Source: Takakia lepidozioides (lineage: Eukaryota > Streptophyta > Takakiopsida > Takakiales > Takakiaceae). From it: a stretch of 64,000 nucleotides of DNA. Both the position numbers and the translations under genes were made by a program. The stretch's first letter is position 1. Every line of letters starts with the position of its first letter. Of the stretch, positions 1 through 11,409 are shown one piece after another. The notes beneath the pieces were generated by a model that saw nothing but the letters and a program-made list of their open reading frames with translations, was not told the origin of the DNA and searched no databases. The stretch lies in contig CM060733.1 of NCBI GenBank assembly GCA_030704615.1, positions 6,510,001-6,574,000 on the forward strand. The letters run 5' to 3'.

Positions 1-640
1 GTTCCTCTTTTGCGCGCGATATTCATGATGATGATGAAGCATGTGCTTGAACATGAGAGGACTGTCTCGGCACTACAGCCACCATCGTGCATAGGCTTCC
101 ACTATTTTTGCCTTCTTGTTGTGCTTTCGGGAACCTTCGTTTTATGGTTTGGTTCTATGTCATAAATATGGAAAATGCGGACATCTGTCCTCGATAACGT
201 CCTCTGCTTGTGATCCGTCATGATACGTTTAGCCCCTTCGTACTGCATCCCTCATGAAAGCCTTCACAAGTTTAATTCGTTAAAGGAACCCATGGGTAAC
301 ATGGGCGCGAAAATGGCGGAAGCGTATGCACATGGGGGCGTGTATTGCAGATTTCGTATCGGACGATGGGACTGGTTTATGTGACCAAGTTATAGCGGCT
401 TGCATCCGTCGTGCATAAGTTGTGGAAAAGGGTGGAGATGAGAAAAACCCAGCTTTGTGATGGATCCACTGGTATATATATAAGGGATGGCAGCACAAAG
501 AAACAATTCGAGTAATCACGGAACACCATCCCGTCCTAAGGTCCTCAAACATCCACACGCACCTGCTGAATGCAGATGTCTGAGCCACGACGGGAGTAGG
601 TGCAGAATCGGTACATTGTCGCATTTGCCAGGAGACGGAC
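1..640. other. No recognisable gene
   Basis: I see no conserved reading frame, RNA gene or repeat family here. Short open frames on both strands lack any recognisable motif. A TATATATA-like run lies near 475-482, but no gene can be tied to it. Confidence 0.4.
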
Positions 641-1210
641 TAGGCTGAGACAATTGCATCTGCAAATGCGCGTGGATGTTTGAGGTCCGTTGTGCCGCAA
701 GTCTGTTCACAGTGGGTCCGCTGGCCTGTCAGTGCTCCGATATTCCCCTTATCGCGTGCATAACAGTCAGTTTGGAGGCGGTCTGCTAGAAGTCCGTCTG
801 TTGGGATATCAGTCTGTCGCACTTGTGAATTTGTCAGTCTGTTGTGTCGAAGTCTGTTGCACTAAGTCTGTTCGACTTCTTATTTTCCCTCCGGTCAGTC
901 TTTTGGCTTATTCTCCCGCCAGTTTGGCGAAACATCCATCTGCTGGACAGTTCTCCTCTATGGATATCAGTCTGTTGGACGGTGCATGCATCAGTCTGTT
1001 GTGCCACGAGTCTATTTGCAATGGGTGTGTTCGACTTTCTTGTTCTCCCCTTATTCTCTTTTGTCTTCATTCCACCCGTTTTCTTGCAACCAGTCTGCTG
1101 AACTGGAGGTGTGCTGACAATCATTCCCCGATGGATATCAGTCTGTTCGCCTGGTACTTTGTCAGTCTGTTCTGCTGCCAGTCTGAATTTAGTACGATGT
1201 GTTCGTTCAG
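640..1210. repeat. Degenerate CAGTCTG(TT) repeat block
   Basis: The motif CAGTCTGTT and close variants recur irregularly every 10-60 bp, for example near 770, 810, 835, 850, 970, 990, 1095, 1140 and 1170. The open frames on both strands here are by-products of the repeat. The same core, as CAGACTG or CAGTCTG, recurs at 21.1-22.5, 34.4-35.1, 37.1-37.6 and 39.4-39.6 kb. Confidence 0.6.
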
Positions 1211-1240
1211 TGGACGTATTCAATGCGATGACGGTGGATA

Positions 1241-1738
1241 GTTGGCGCCCTGTGAAATCACGTCACTTGGCAGTGCCATACCCCGGTTCCCCTTCTACTT
1301 CTACTTTCTTCTCATGTTCCTTGTGTCGACTCCATTCTCTTCACGCCTGTTTCTTCGCACTGTTTCGTTTTCCTCTTTGCGTTTCCATCACCGTATAACG
1401 AAAGACGGCCGTTTCTTCCCTAGGTGTGGAGGTCGCGGTGAGCCGCGAAGCATCGCAAACACACGCTCGCCGTCGAACAACTCAAAGTTCATCGTCTCGG
1501 TGAGTTGCCACTTGCTACGGTGTTTCCATTCCATTCTGTGTCATTTCTCTTGCTTATGGTAGTCTGGTTCATAGGATTATCTGTCTGTCGTTCATTGTCC
1601 TTTGCACCCTCGTTTCATTTCTGGCAGCGCTGGCGGATGCTTGTGAAAAGGTTTAGCGACTGTGTGGATTTTTGTGCACCAAATTAGACTGAAGAAGAAG
1701 CGAAGGTACTGGTACTCACCAGAGGAGTTTGATCATAA
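1241..1738. other. No recognisable gene; pyrimidine-rich
   Basis: This stretch is T/C-rich, with short open frames and no motif I recognise. The last 50 bases on the plus strand can be read as a basic peptide ending in YWYSPEEFDHK. That peptide could be an exon spliced to the coding stretch that follows. Confidence 0.3.
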
Positions 1739-1996
1739 AATAGTGTAAGCATTTGTAGACCTCCGCGCCGGAAAGCCAAAAACTCGAATTGGCAGAAGGA
1801 CAAGCTCTTCTGTCCCTTCTATGAAGAGCTTATCAAGGACAAAATCCAACTAAATTGGCATTGTGTTGACACGGGTTGCAAGGAGACTGTTGCAACGATT
1901 CCACGGGATTTCAAGCCTTGGCCGATACTGAAAGAAATGTCGATTGTCAAAGAGGCCACAATGCGCATGCGCGGATCAGTGCTTGACCCCCACTAG
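1739..1996 (+). pseudogene. Orphan exon-like coding stretch, unknown function
   Basis: An open frame with protein-like composition runs to TAG at 1994-1996. It reads through NWQKDKLFCPFYEELIKDK, then a WHCVDTGC segment and RDFKPWPILKEM. It contains Cys/His residues in a loose zinc-finger-like spacing, has no ATG and follows a possible acceptor (ttgtag near 1758). I do not recognise the family. The setting suggests a transposon fragment, but this rests only on composition and neighbours. Confidence 0.3.
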
Positions 1997-2865
1997 AAGA
2001 GAAACCGGCTTTTTCCACGGCTCTGCCATCTCACACCTGACACATTCCACGGCTTTTTATCACGGGGTCTGTACACTGAGCCAAGGTGTGGGTCTAAATA
2101 TGCCCTAACTGTGGGGTGTCTCACATGTGGTCCACACCCAGGCAAAACGAAACGGTGTGAAAACAGCCATGAGCGTGGCAGGGGTTGGCTTAGTTTACAT
2201 GGCATGTTACACACCTGTGTGAAATGGGAACATACAATTATTTCCACTGATTGTGGTGTATGGGGAGTTTGAGAATGATGCCCTTGGAAAATGATTATGA
2301 ACTTCATGTTCATGTTTAGAAATCTGCACGATGGTACTAGCAAGTGAAGAATACACCCCATTTTCAATCTCTATATTATGAAGTCTATAATGCCCTTGGT
2401 GAAATGAGCATGGGGATCGCATTCAAAGGTGGCCCCGTTCCGTTGCAACCTATGACACAACTAGGACAAATAGGCATAGGCATGATTTACACTTTTTGCC
2501 ACAAATCACTTGCATCATCCTTACGTTGAACTCCTTGTTTATGTGACATGCTTGGACTTTGTCATCTCACAATCAAAGAAAAAACAAGAATATTTCGAAA
2601 AAATCCTAACCTAAATTTACTAACAAGTTCAAACCAACCCAATGGTAATATATTTATTACCATTATCAAATGTTTGTCTACGTGGTGTTTTGGTTTTCTA
2701 GACAAGTCTGATAGCAGGACTTTAGCCTCTGACCTAGAATGAATCAAAGTGCAAAAGGTTAAAAAGTCAAAAAGTTGCTAATAAGGTTGCCCACTAGGGT
2801 AATCGTGAACACAGAGGAGGGCTGGGACTTGGCATTTTTTTTTGGTTCCCTGCGCCACACCAAGG
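1997..2865. other. No gene seen; stem motifs shared with 19.5-19.9 kb
   Basis: No conserved frame is visible. At 2008-2060 the sequence GGCTTTTTCCACGG and a variant occur. Their reverse complement (CCGTGGAAAAAGCC-like) occurs repeatedly at 19690-19890, so the two places may be inverted pieces of one repeat family. The rest is AT-rich. Confidence 0.3.
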
Positions 2866-2945
2866 GATGGAACGCGATGATTGCAAGATATGCAGGGGCG
2901 TGGGATGGAGGTGTGAGCAAATGATGCAGGAAGGAGGAGAGGAGG
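2866..2945 (+). pseudogene. Short PPR remnant
   Basis: The bases match the PPR unit seen at 18455-18540 (GCGATGATTGCAAGATATGCA, then GGGCG, GGGATGGAGG and GAGCAAATGATG) with several deletions. It is a detached, non-coding scrap of the PPR array that resumes at 3.1 kb. Confidence 0.55.
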
Positions 2946-3130
2946 AGGAGATGAGACGAGGAGAAGCTCGCAACATCTTGCGAGCTTGCCGTTCTTGGGA
3001 GAGTTAGCTTGGTCATAGCAGACCGTGTTTCATCTCTGCCTACTCAGCTACACGTGGTGGTTTCGATCTCACAGACCAATCCGACATTACCTGACTACAG
3101 ACACAAGCATCACACAAGAGGTCCTTTTGG

Positions 3131-4622
3131 TTGATGGTCGGTCAAGTCATGACACAACCTCAAGGACAATGTGGTGAGGGCATCTCTTCTTTGACCTATT
3201 TCAACCTGTTTTGCCTCTCACATCATGTTTGTGTGCATTGCAATGCTTGTGCAAGCCTGGCAACCCTTGAGAAGGGTAAAGAGGTGCATGGGGATATCAT
3301 CAAAGCTGGAATTGTACCTAATGTCATTCTAAACACTGCCCTGGCAGCTCGAAAAGGGGAAGGAGGTCCGTGGTGACATCTTCAGAGCTGGATTGGAATT
3401 ACCAAATGTCATTTTGAACAATACCCTAGTGGACATGTATGCAAAATGTGGGTGCATCGGGGATGCAAAGGGAGTGTCAACACTATGGCTGAACGAGATG
3501 TGGTGTCGTGGAGTGCGATGCTTGCAGGGTATGCACAACATGGACGTGGGATGGAGGCTTTGGAGACCTATGAGCAAATGATGGGGGAAGGGTCAGCCCG
3601 GCCACATCATGTTTGTATGCATTGCAGCCCTGGCAGCCCTGGAGAAGGGCAAAGAGGTGCATGGGAATATCATCAAAGCTAGAATTGTACCTAATGTCAT
3701 TCCATACACTACCCTGGCAGTTCCATGGTGACACCTTCAGAGCTGGAATTGTACCAAATGTCATTTTGAACAATACCCTGGTGGACATGTATGCAAAATG
3801 TGGGTGCATCGAGGACTATGGCTGAACGAGATGTGGTGTCGTGGAGTGCGATGCTTGCAGGGTATGCAAAGCAGGGACATGGATGGAGGCTTTGGCGACC
3901 TATGGCAAATGATGGGGGGAAGGGGTTCAGCCCGGCCACATCATGTTTGTATGCATTGCAGGCCTGGCAGCCGTGGAGAAGGGCAAAGCGGTGCATGGGG
4001 ATATCATCAAAGCTGGAATTGTACTGCCCTAGTAGCTCTGGAAAAAAGGAAGGAGGTCCATGGTGACACCTTCAGAGCTGGAATTGTACCAAATGTCATT
4101 ATGAACAATACCCTAGTGGACATGTATGCAAAATGTGGGGCATCGGGGATGCAAAGGGAGTGTTCAACACTATGGCTAAACGAGATGTGGTGTCGTGGAG
4201 TGCGATGCTTACAGGGTATGCACAGTAGGGACGTGGGATGGAGGCTTTGGAGACCTATGAGCAAATGATGGGGAAGGGGTCCAGCCCAGCCAAATCATCT
4301 TGTATGCATTGTAGGCCTGGCAGCCCTGGAGAAGGGTAAAGAGGTGCATGGGGATATCATCAAGCTGGAAAATTGTACCTTATGTCATTCCATACATGCC
4401 CTGGCAGCTCTGGAAAAGGGGAAGAGGTCCGTGGTGACATCTTCAGAGCTGGATTGTACCAAATGTCATTATGAACATAACCCAGTGGACATGTATGCAA
4501 AATGTGGGTGCATCGGGGATGCAAAAGGGAGTGTTCAACACTATGGCTAAACAAGATGTGGTGCGTGGAGGCGATTGCTTACAGGGTATGCACAGTAGGG
4601 ACGTGGGATGGAGGCTTTGGAG
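3131..4622 (+). pseudogene. Degenerate tandem PPR (PLS-type) array, left part
   Basis: Known role of the family: PLS-class pentatricopeptide proteins bind organellar RNA, often for C-to-U editing. Here the PPR signatures KGKEVHGDIIKAGIVPNVI, LVDMYAKCGCI and ERDVVSWSAML recur, followed by GYAQ and EALETYEQMM. They sit in about four copies of a unit near 370 bp, spread over three frames with stops and indels in each copy. Each unit has a doubled GKEVHGD-IKAGIVPNV segment, so an extended unit rather than single PPR motifs was amplified. No start codon, transit peptide or DYW tail is visible. The array stops abruptly after CTTTGGAG at 4622, where the retrotransposon begins, and resumes at 16236. 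I read it as a dead, recently amplified array. Confidence 0.75.
4619..4622. repeat. Left target-site duplication GGAG of the retrotransposon
   Basis: The PPR unit is intact up to ...CTTTGGAG. The foreign sequence TGTCAAG begins at 4623. The same GGAG precedes the resumed PPR unit at 16236-16239. Confidence 0.55.
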
Positions 4623-4876
4623 TGTCAAGTTATTTTACCACTAGTGTGAAACTAGCTAGGAAATAGCTAGCTTTTACATATTGACATTTGGGATTGGCCC
4701 AAGTGTCAATCCAGGGGTCAAGGCAGATTTAGGCCCTGGAGTGGTTATCTTCACGGCAAGCGCATGAGGCTCATCTTTCTCGAGTTGAGCCTCACCGCGC
4801 CTAGCTATGGCGCCGTAGTGTGGATTCCCCATGGCGTGGGGTGCACTTGGCTTGACTTGTATTTGAGTGATGAGGT

Positions 4877-4883
4877 TATATAT
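4877..4883 (+). promoter_or_regulatory. Possible TATA box in the 5' end of the retrotransposon
   Basis: TATATAT lies about 255 bp inside the element's left end, where an LTR promoter would be expected. The call rests on the motif and position only. Confidence 0.35.
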
Positions 4884-5644
4884 GCATGAGTTTATGCTTC
4901 AGATTTGTGAGCTTGTGCTTGTATTCTTCTTCTTTATCACTCGAGAAAGATGAGCTCGTATCTATGAGTGCTAGATACGAGTTAGTTGTAGCACTTGTGG
5001 TTTTTGCTTGAGATTGAGAGAAACCAAGTTGTTATGCAAGGAGCACCATGGAGCTCTTGGTTGTTAGAAGCGGAGGCGATGTGGGTTACAGGTGGTAGAC
5101 CTTGGCATTCGATCTTCAGCTTCAGAGATGAAAGCACCATGCTGCAGGTAATTCCAGAGCACCTTGATGGTTTCAGATTGTGTACATGCATGAGCAAGCA
5201 CGATTGGGAAGAGGACCAGTCAAGAGCAGGTTATAGTGGCTTTGGTGGCAAAGCTGAGAACTGGACTTGGGAATGCGAGCTTTCATGTGTGAAGGATTGC
5301 AAGACCAAGCGAAAGGGCTGATTTGGCTTGGGGCAAATCAGTGCACTTTGTGGAGTATGGTGAGATGGGTTTCAATCTCGAGCTTCAGCATTGAGAGGGC
5401 TCTTGTCATGGCAAGAGCAGGGCTGGAACAGGAGCTAAGAGGTGCGGCAAGGCCATGGAATGTGCACCTAGGGTTTCAGAGCTTGGAAGAAGAGCCCTTG
5501 CACCACAAGAGAAGTGTCTTGTGGCTGGAAATGTAAGCCTTAGGGTTTCAGGAGCTTGGCAAAGGCTGTGGAGTGCTTAGTCTTGTCTTAGAGAGCATCA
5601 AGGAGCCAAGGAGCCAAGATAGGGGGCTGATATCTCTTGTGTGA

Positions 5645-6060
5645 AGAGGTTGCATGTGTGGAGCATGTATTCAGCTCATTGAAGCTTCCATCTTCAAGCT
5701 TGGAGGGCAAGCAAGGAAGAGGGAAGGGCTGACTTCCCTTATGTGAGGGCAATGTATGTGTGTGGAGCATGCTATCAGCCTGGTGAAGGCTTGCACTTTT
5801 AGGTGTGGGAGTGCAAGAAAGGAAGGAAGGGGCTGGTTTCCCTGTAGGGCATGTAGAGCATGCTTTCAGCCTGCTGAAGCTTGTATTTTCAGGTTTGTGG
5901 GTGCAAGAAATGAAGCAAAGGAGCTGATTCTCTTATGGTGAGAGTGGGGCATGTGTGGAGCATGCCTTCAGCCATTGAGCCTCTGTTTTCAAGCCTTAGA
6001 GAGCTAGAACGGAAGGTCTAGGGCTGGTTTCCACTTGGAGTGAAAGAAAAGCACTTGTAG
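5645..6060 (+). repeat. Diverged repeats of about 100 bp in the retrotransposon leader
   Basis: Four diverged copies start with a GTGTGGAGCATG-like motif at about 5652, 5757, 5845 and 5950. Each is followed by TTCAGCC, GAAGCTT and a GGGCTGRTTYCC-like segment. No convincing reading frame persists across the copies. Confidence 0.55.
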
Positions 6061-6471
6061 GGCCTATGTGAGTTGGGGTTTCAACTTCAAGCTTGAAGGG
6101 AGCGCAACTCTTGAAGCAACAGGTGTAGAGGGCTGGAATAGGCTCTAAGATAGATGCTATGGCCAATGAGAGTGCTTGAATGAGTGCTCACAAGGGCTGG
6201 GAACCAGCAGGGCTTGGTTGTTTGCCATTGAGTTTAGTAGCGTGTTTGGGAGGCTAAGTGAGAAAGAAGGCTTGGTTTGTGGCAACCACCTCATGGCTTA
6301 GGGCTACTATGGTGGTGTGTGGGAGCCGAAAGAGCAAGGATACCTTGCTGATTTCCTCACAGCCACCATAGCTCGGTGGAAAGAAGCCTAGAGTCCAAGA
6401 GACACAAACCCTAGCTTGGCGTGGCTAAACCCCTGGAGAAATGGCTAAACTGCCAGAGCGGCCATGTGTGG

Positions 6472-7850
6472 GGCTGTGACAGGCTGGTGGCAAGCTGTGA
6501 CGGGCTGTGAGGGGCTTGTGTGACAGGTTGTGGCGAGCTGCTGTGACGGGCTGTGACGGGCTGTGACAAGCTGTGGCAAGCTGTGACAGGTGTGCCCTGT
6601 GCCCTGTGGGGCTTGAGGCTGTGACGGGCTGTGCCCAGTGGCCGTGGGGCTGTGACGGGCTGTGACAGGCTGTGTGGCAAGCTGTGACAGGCTGTGATGG
6701 CTGCTGTGATGTGGCTGTGATGGGCTGTGACAGGCTGTGTCAGGCTGTGACAAGCTGTGCCCAGTGCCTTGAGGGGCTGTGACGGGCTGAGGGGCTTTGT
6801 GCAAGCTGTGACGGGCTATGAGGGGCTGTGACAGGCTGTGGCGAGCTGGACCGGCTGTGCCTGTGCCCTGTGGGGTGTGTGACGGGCTTGGGTCGGCTGT
6901 GTGCTGTGGCGAGCTGTGACGGGCTGTGTGAAGGTGCCCAGTGGCTGTGGGGCTGTGACGGGCTGTGATGGGCTGTGACAGGCTGTGCCTGTGGCCTGTG
7001 GGGCTGTGACGGGCTGTGTCAGGAGGCTGTGGCGAGCTGTGACGGGCTGGTGGATGTGAGGGGCTGTGAGGGCTGGCTGTGACAGCTGTGCCCTATGCTG
7101 TGGGGCTGTGACGGGCTGTGCCCAGTGGGCCTTTGGGGCTGTGACGGGCTGTGACAGGCTTTGGCAAGCTGTGAAAGGCGGCTGTGATGGGCTGTGTGTG
7201 ATGGGCTGTGACGGGCTGTGACAGGCGTGTGGCCTGTGGGGGGCTGTGAGGGGATGTGTTGTGTCAGGCTGTGTAGGCTGGGTGCCCAGTGGCCTTTGAG
7301 GCTGCTGTGTGGTGTGGTGGTGTGACGTGGCTGTGTGAGGCCGTGCCTGAGGCCTTTGGGGCTGTGAGGGGCTGTGACAGGCGGCGACTGGGGATTGTGT
7401 GGCTGTTGGGGCTGTTTGTGTGACGGGCTGTGAGGGCGTGTTGGGGTGTGTGGGGGGCTGTGATAGGCCGTGCCTGAGGCCTTTGGGGCTGTGACGGGCT
7501 GTGAAGGGCCGTCGTGCCTGAGGCCTTTGAGGCTGTGACGGGCTGTGAGGGGCTGTGACAGGCCGTGCCTGAGGCATTTGGGGCTGTGACGGGCTGTGAG
7601 GGGCTGTGACAGGCCGTGCCTGAGGCCTTTGAGGCTGTGACGGGCTGTGTGAGGGGCTGTGACATGCGTGCCTGAGGCTTTGGGCTGTGACGGGCTGTGA
7701 CGGGCTGTGCCTGAGGCCTTGAGGAGGGTTGTGTGTGACGGGCTGTGAGGGGCTGTGACAGGCCGTGCCTGAGGCTTTGGGGCTGTGACAGGCTGTGCCC
7801 AGTGGCCTGTGGGACTGTGACGGCTGTGCTGACTCGTGGAGGCACTGGTG
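6472..7850 (+). repeat. GGGCTGTGAC minisatellite with higher-order units
   Basis: This is 1.4 kb of the 10-mer GGGCTGTGAC and variants (GGGCTGTGAG, AGGCTGTGAC). From about 7320 to 7800 it is organised into units of about 50 bp, each starting GCCGTGCCTGAGGC followed by three 10-mers. One strand is strongly G/T-rich. The long minus-strand frames (SQPVTARHS-type) are by-products of the repeat. It lies in the untranslated leader before gag, so it should be transcribed with the element. Confidence 0.85.
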
Positions 7851-8500
7851 GACTGCCTAAGGACTAGCATGTGGTCTGGAAGGCCGAATTTTGAAGCTCG
7901 TGGAGGGCGGTTTGAGGAGTATCTTCATGATATTCCCATGGTCATGCAAGTGAGGGTAGAGAGGAGAGGCAGAGTGTTGGGATGAGAGCATGCTGGGGTT
8001 AGGCATTGCTTTAGCTTCTCTTCCTCGTAGTTTCCACCCTCTCATTAGGCCAAGACCTTTCCGTAGGTGGAGGCAAGAGTCAGTCCGGGTTTGGGCTGGG
8101 GTGTCCTTGCAGGAGCAACACCGTGGAGTTGTTTTTGGTGTGGGGGAGTTGTCGATCTGATTTCTTGTGTTTGGATCCCCTCCATACCTGCATGCTTGAC
8201 TGTGCGCCATGCTAGTTTTGTGTGGGCGCTTGTTTTTATAAGTGATTGGTCCGGATTTGATCACCGGCCAGTCCTAGAGCATGCTGTCGATGGTGAGGCT
8301 GGGGTGATGACCAGCCAGACCATCATTGTTTCTCCTGTGGTGAGGTTGGAGGTGATGACCAGCCAACCATAGGAGTGCTTGCGGTGGATGCAGGTACAGG
8401 TGTAGGCTATGTTAGGAACTTAGTATTCCAAACCATAACCCGCAACAGGTTCTCTACCCGGTTACCTTGTGAAGAGGGGTTAGGGACATGTTCATGACCG
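7851..8500 (+). other. Retrotransposon leader before gag
   Basis: This is non-repetitive sequence between the minisatellite and gag. I see no primer-binding site I can name and no conserved frame. A pair of near-identical segments (GATGACCAGCCA) at about 8306 and 8353 marks a small local duplication. Confidence 0.35.
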
Positions 8501-8501
8501 G

Positions 8502-9610
8502 TTGAGTGTCAACACGGAGGTGCCACTAGTTGCTGGGGACAGCGCCGGTTCGAGCACTAGCGATACTAGTGGGTACACGAGACGAGGTGTGCGGTTTAGG
8601 CCACCTTCACCTCCTGTGTCTTCTACGGAAGGTTCTGATTCGGATTGTGAATCGGGAGGACTCATACCGGCGGTGCAAGTTGTTTCTTTGCCATTGTTGT
8701 GGGACACAATGGAGGAGATGTATGGAGCTACCAAGGGGCCACGAAGATACTCTGGGGCGGTGGGCACCATCGAGTTGGATGATTTTATCCAAGAGTTTGA
8801 TAGTTGGTGTGATTTGCAGCAAATGCGCAATCCACAACTATTTACGCCTTTCATGGCATGGAAGGGGCTGTTTCAGCACCTTGAGGGGCCGCCTATGGAT
8901 GATTACCATGAGTTCAGGCGGGGGCATGAGGTTGAGATCGAGGAGTGGAGGATGTACTGGTCACCCGACTATGTCTCCATCACTAGGGGCACTAGAGCCA
9001 CGAGGGCAGTGGCTACACCTGCCGCTGCACCGGCAGCTTCAGCAAGCAGCAGTGGGACTGGTGGTACAGTAGCTACGACGTCCACCCAAGCCACTACCGC
9101 ACCAGCACTAGCACCCGTGCCTGCCTTCAACCCTGTTGTGGAGTTCTTCAAAGAGTTGAGAGGGAACTACCAAGGGGTGAGGACAGAGAAGTTGCGGAGC
9201 TTGCAAGAGTTCCAACGAAGCCGACCGAGAGCTTGAGGGAGGCTTTCACTCGCATGAGGCGCTTGATAAATGTAACCCAACGGGTTACGGAAGCTCAGGC
9301 AGTCCAATTCTGGTATGGGATATTGGACAAGGAGCTGAGGAGAAGGGTGCGGGATGCAACTCTCCTACAAGCGGCCCAACCCACCTTAGCAAATGTGTTT
9401 TTGCTGGCAGAGCGGATAGAGCTCAACATGGTGGAGGAACGAGTGGTCATGGTGGGATTTGCTAAGGAGACACCACGGGGTAGTGGTGCTCCTAGCCAAC
9501 CACTACCTCAACGTGCTCAAGGCAACAAGGGGGCTCAGGTGAAGCTCAGGGAAGGGCAGAGAGGACCTCAGATGCAGGGGTCTCTCCTTCATTTGCTGGC
9601 CAACAACGGG
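8502..9610 (+). pseudogene. gag (capsid-like) region of the retrotransposon
   Basis: Known role: Gag forms the particle that packages element RNA. The first stretch (to about 9230) has a Ser/Asp-rich head (STEGSDSDCESGG), then a segment ending in FTPFMAWKGLF and an Ala/Ser/Thr-rich linker. The frame then shifts by one, and the retrotransposon-gag core continues (EAFTRMRRLINVTQRV, EAQAVQFWYGILDKELRRR). A second shift near 9590 leads into the zinc knuckles. No in-frame ATG precedes the first frame; the first internal ATG is at 8708, so the true start is uncertain. Confidence 0.7.
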
Positions 9611-9612
9611 CG

Positions 9613-9765
9613 GATGTGGTGTGCTGGACATGTGGAGGACCCCATGTCAAGAAGGATTGTCCAGAGGGAGGCAAAGGGCCGGCACATGCACAGCCTGCAC
9701 AGTTACAGTGTGGGCATTGTGGCAAACACGGGCATGGAGAGGCTCAGTGTTATGGTTTGCATCCT
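9613..9765 (+). pseudogene. Two CCHC-type zinc knuckles (nucleocapsid)
   Basis: CWTCGGPHVKKDC and CGHCGKHGHGEAQC lie 17 residues apart, and both fit the C-X2-C-X4-H-X4-C spacing. They are followed by an Arg/Gly/Gln-rich RGRGG tract. This is a typical retrotransposon nucleocapsid and heads the same uninterrupted frame (to 11480) that contains the protease and the start of the methyltransferase. Confidence 0.8.
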
Positions 9766-10679
9766 GAGTTGCGCCCAGGCCAGTTCCAAGGGAACAATGG
9801 TGGCCGGGGGCGAGGTGGAGCAGCCCAGAGGGGACGAGGTGGCCAGCCACGAGGCCAAGGGCAAGCTCAACGTGGCCAAGGACGCGGAGGTCAGGGTGTT
9901 GACCAAGGCATGGCCAACCGGCTTCAGCAGCTAGAGCAGAGGCTCGCTGCCATGGCTACCGCTCAGGTGGTACCGGCTCTAAGGCCGGATGGTCCACCTC
10001 CTGCTCCTGAGGGAGGAGATATGGGAGGCATGGGATTCATGTGTGGAGCAACACTACCACTAGTGCAGGTGGAGTCTGCTGCAGCCGTGACTCGAGGAGC
10101 AGCACGAGTTCCTGAGCCACGAGGTGCAGAGGTGGAGTTGGATCCACAACGTGGGGAGGCAAGCCGTCAGGCTAGGCTTCCTCAGTCATTCACATTGGCG
10201 GAGACAGTGTTGACGCCATCCATGGCACCTAGTTCTCGCCCGACTGTTACCGAGGCGGAGCTTACTATGCCATTGGGGAGAGCTACACGGGTGGCACCAC
10301 TACCTAGTGTTGCCAAGGCTACGGCAGCTAGTGTGCTGCTAGGAGCGGCCACATCTGTGTGCCAGGCTCCATTGTTCTCGGCTACCATGATTGCGACGCC
10401 GGGGGTAAGACCAGCTGAGGTGTTCAGGCTGGCAGCTACACTCTGTGAGAGTGGGGAGGTTACTTCATCTTCTGCGGAGATAGTAGGAGGTGTAGTGCCG
10501 GAGGGATCCTCGGATTTGAGGGTTAAGACTGCCACGGCGGCGCCATGGCAAGCTGCAGCTGCCAGGTTGATGGAGCTGCCAGCTAGGCCAGCCATTGAGC
10601 GCGCCATGGTGACACCTGGAGTTGTCATGTTAGACAACCAGGATGGCATTTTCTGTTTGAGTGGACCGGCAGGCAAGAG

Positions 10680-11000
10680 GTACCGGCCACTGCGGGTCTT
10701 GTTGGACTCGGGGAGCTCAGCCATTGATGCTGGGCAGAGCTGCTATTGCAGGCTTGGGCCTCACGGAGGCGGATATGGAGCCTTGTCCTTTCCAGATACA
10801 GACGTCTTGGGAGGATTGGAGCAGGCTCGGGGCATGACACGGCGTGAGTTGGCTATCAGACTACGGCCGGATCACCCTACAGATGGCTCAGTGATGCGAG
10901 CCAAGGCCATTGTGACAGACGCAGTCTCATACGATGTCCTGGTTGGTGGGGCAGTGTTGTACCCCATGGGCTTCACCCTGGATTTTTGGGAGGAATCAGC
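10680..11000 (+). pseudogene. Aspartic protease domain of the retrotransposon
   Basis: VLLDSGSSAIDAGQS carries the D-S-G catalytic triad (Asp codon 10705-10707). The later segment SYDVLVGGAVLYPMGFTLDF matches the flap-distal YD-(I/V)-L-(L/V)-G...D region of gypsy proteases. The family protease cleaves the Gag-Pol polyprotein. It sits directly before the DNA methyltransferase in the same frame. Confidence 0.75.
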
Positions 11001-11409
11001 TTCCTATAGGCCTGCATGGCAGTCAGGGGAGGGCCGGCGTGTGCAGCTCCCTGTGACGTTCATAGGAGGAGTTGCGGTTGCCCAGCGAGGCAAGATGCCG
11101 ACACTAGCAGCATTCACAACGGCAGTGAGTTGGCCTAGAGAGTTGCTTGAGGGCAATGCTCATTCAGAGGATGTACCACCTCCGGGAGAGCAGGATGACA
11201 TGTATGGTATGGCGGAGTTGCCTACCATGGTTGCTCAGACTCCATTGTGGGGCACGAGCAAGGATTTGCAGCGGGATGCTGATCGACGGGTGCAACAAGC
11301 CTGGGTGGAGGCTTTTGTACCGTCAGGAGAGGAGGAGAGTGTGGGGATTGCACCAGGACCACCTCAATTGTCTCCATTGGACACCACACCTATTGTGTGG
11401 CAGTATCCG

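Noticed and set aside
6411-7870. Long minus-strand open frames encoding His/Ser/Gln/Pro repeats
   Set aside because: They are a by-product of the GGGCTGTGAC minisatellite. All three minus frames stay open with similar low-complexity peptides, and there is no start context or conserved domain.
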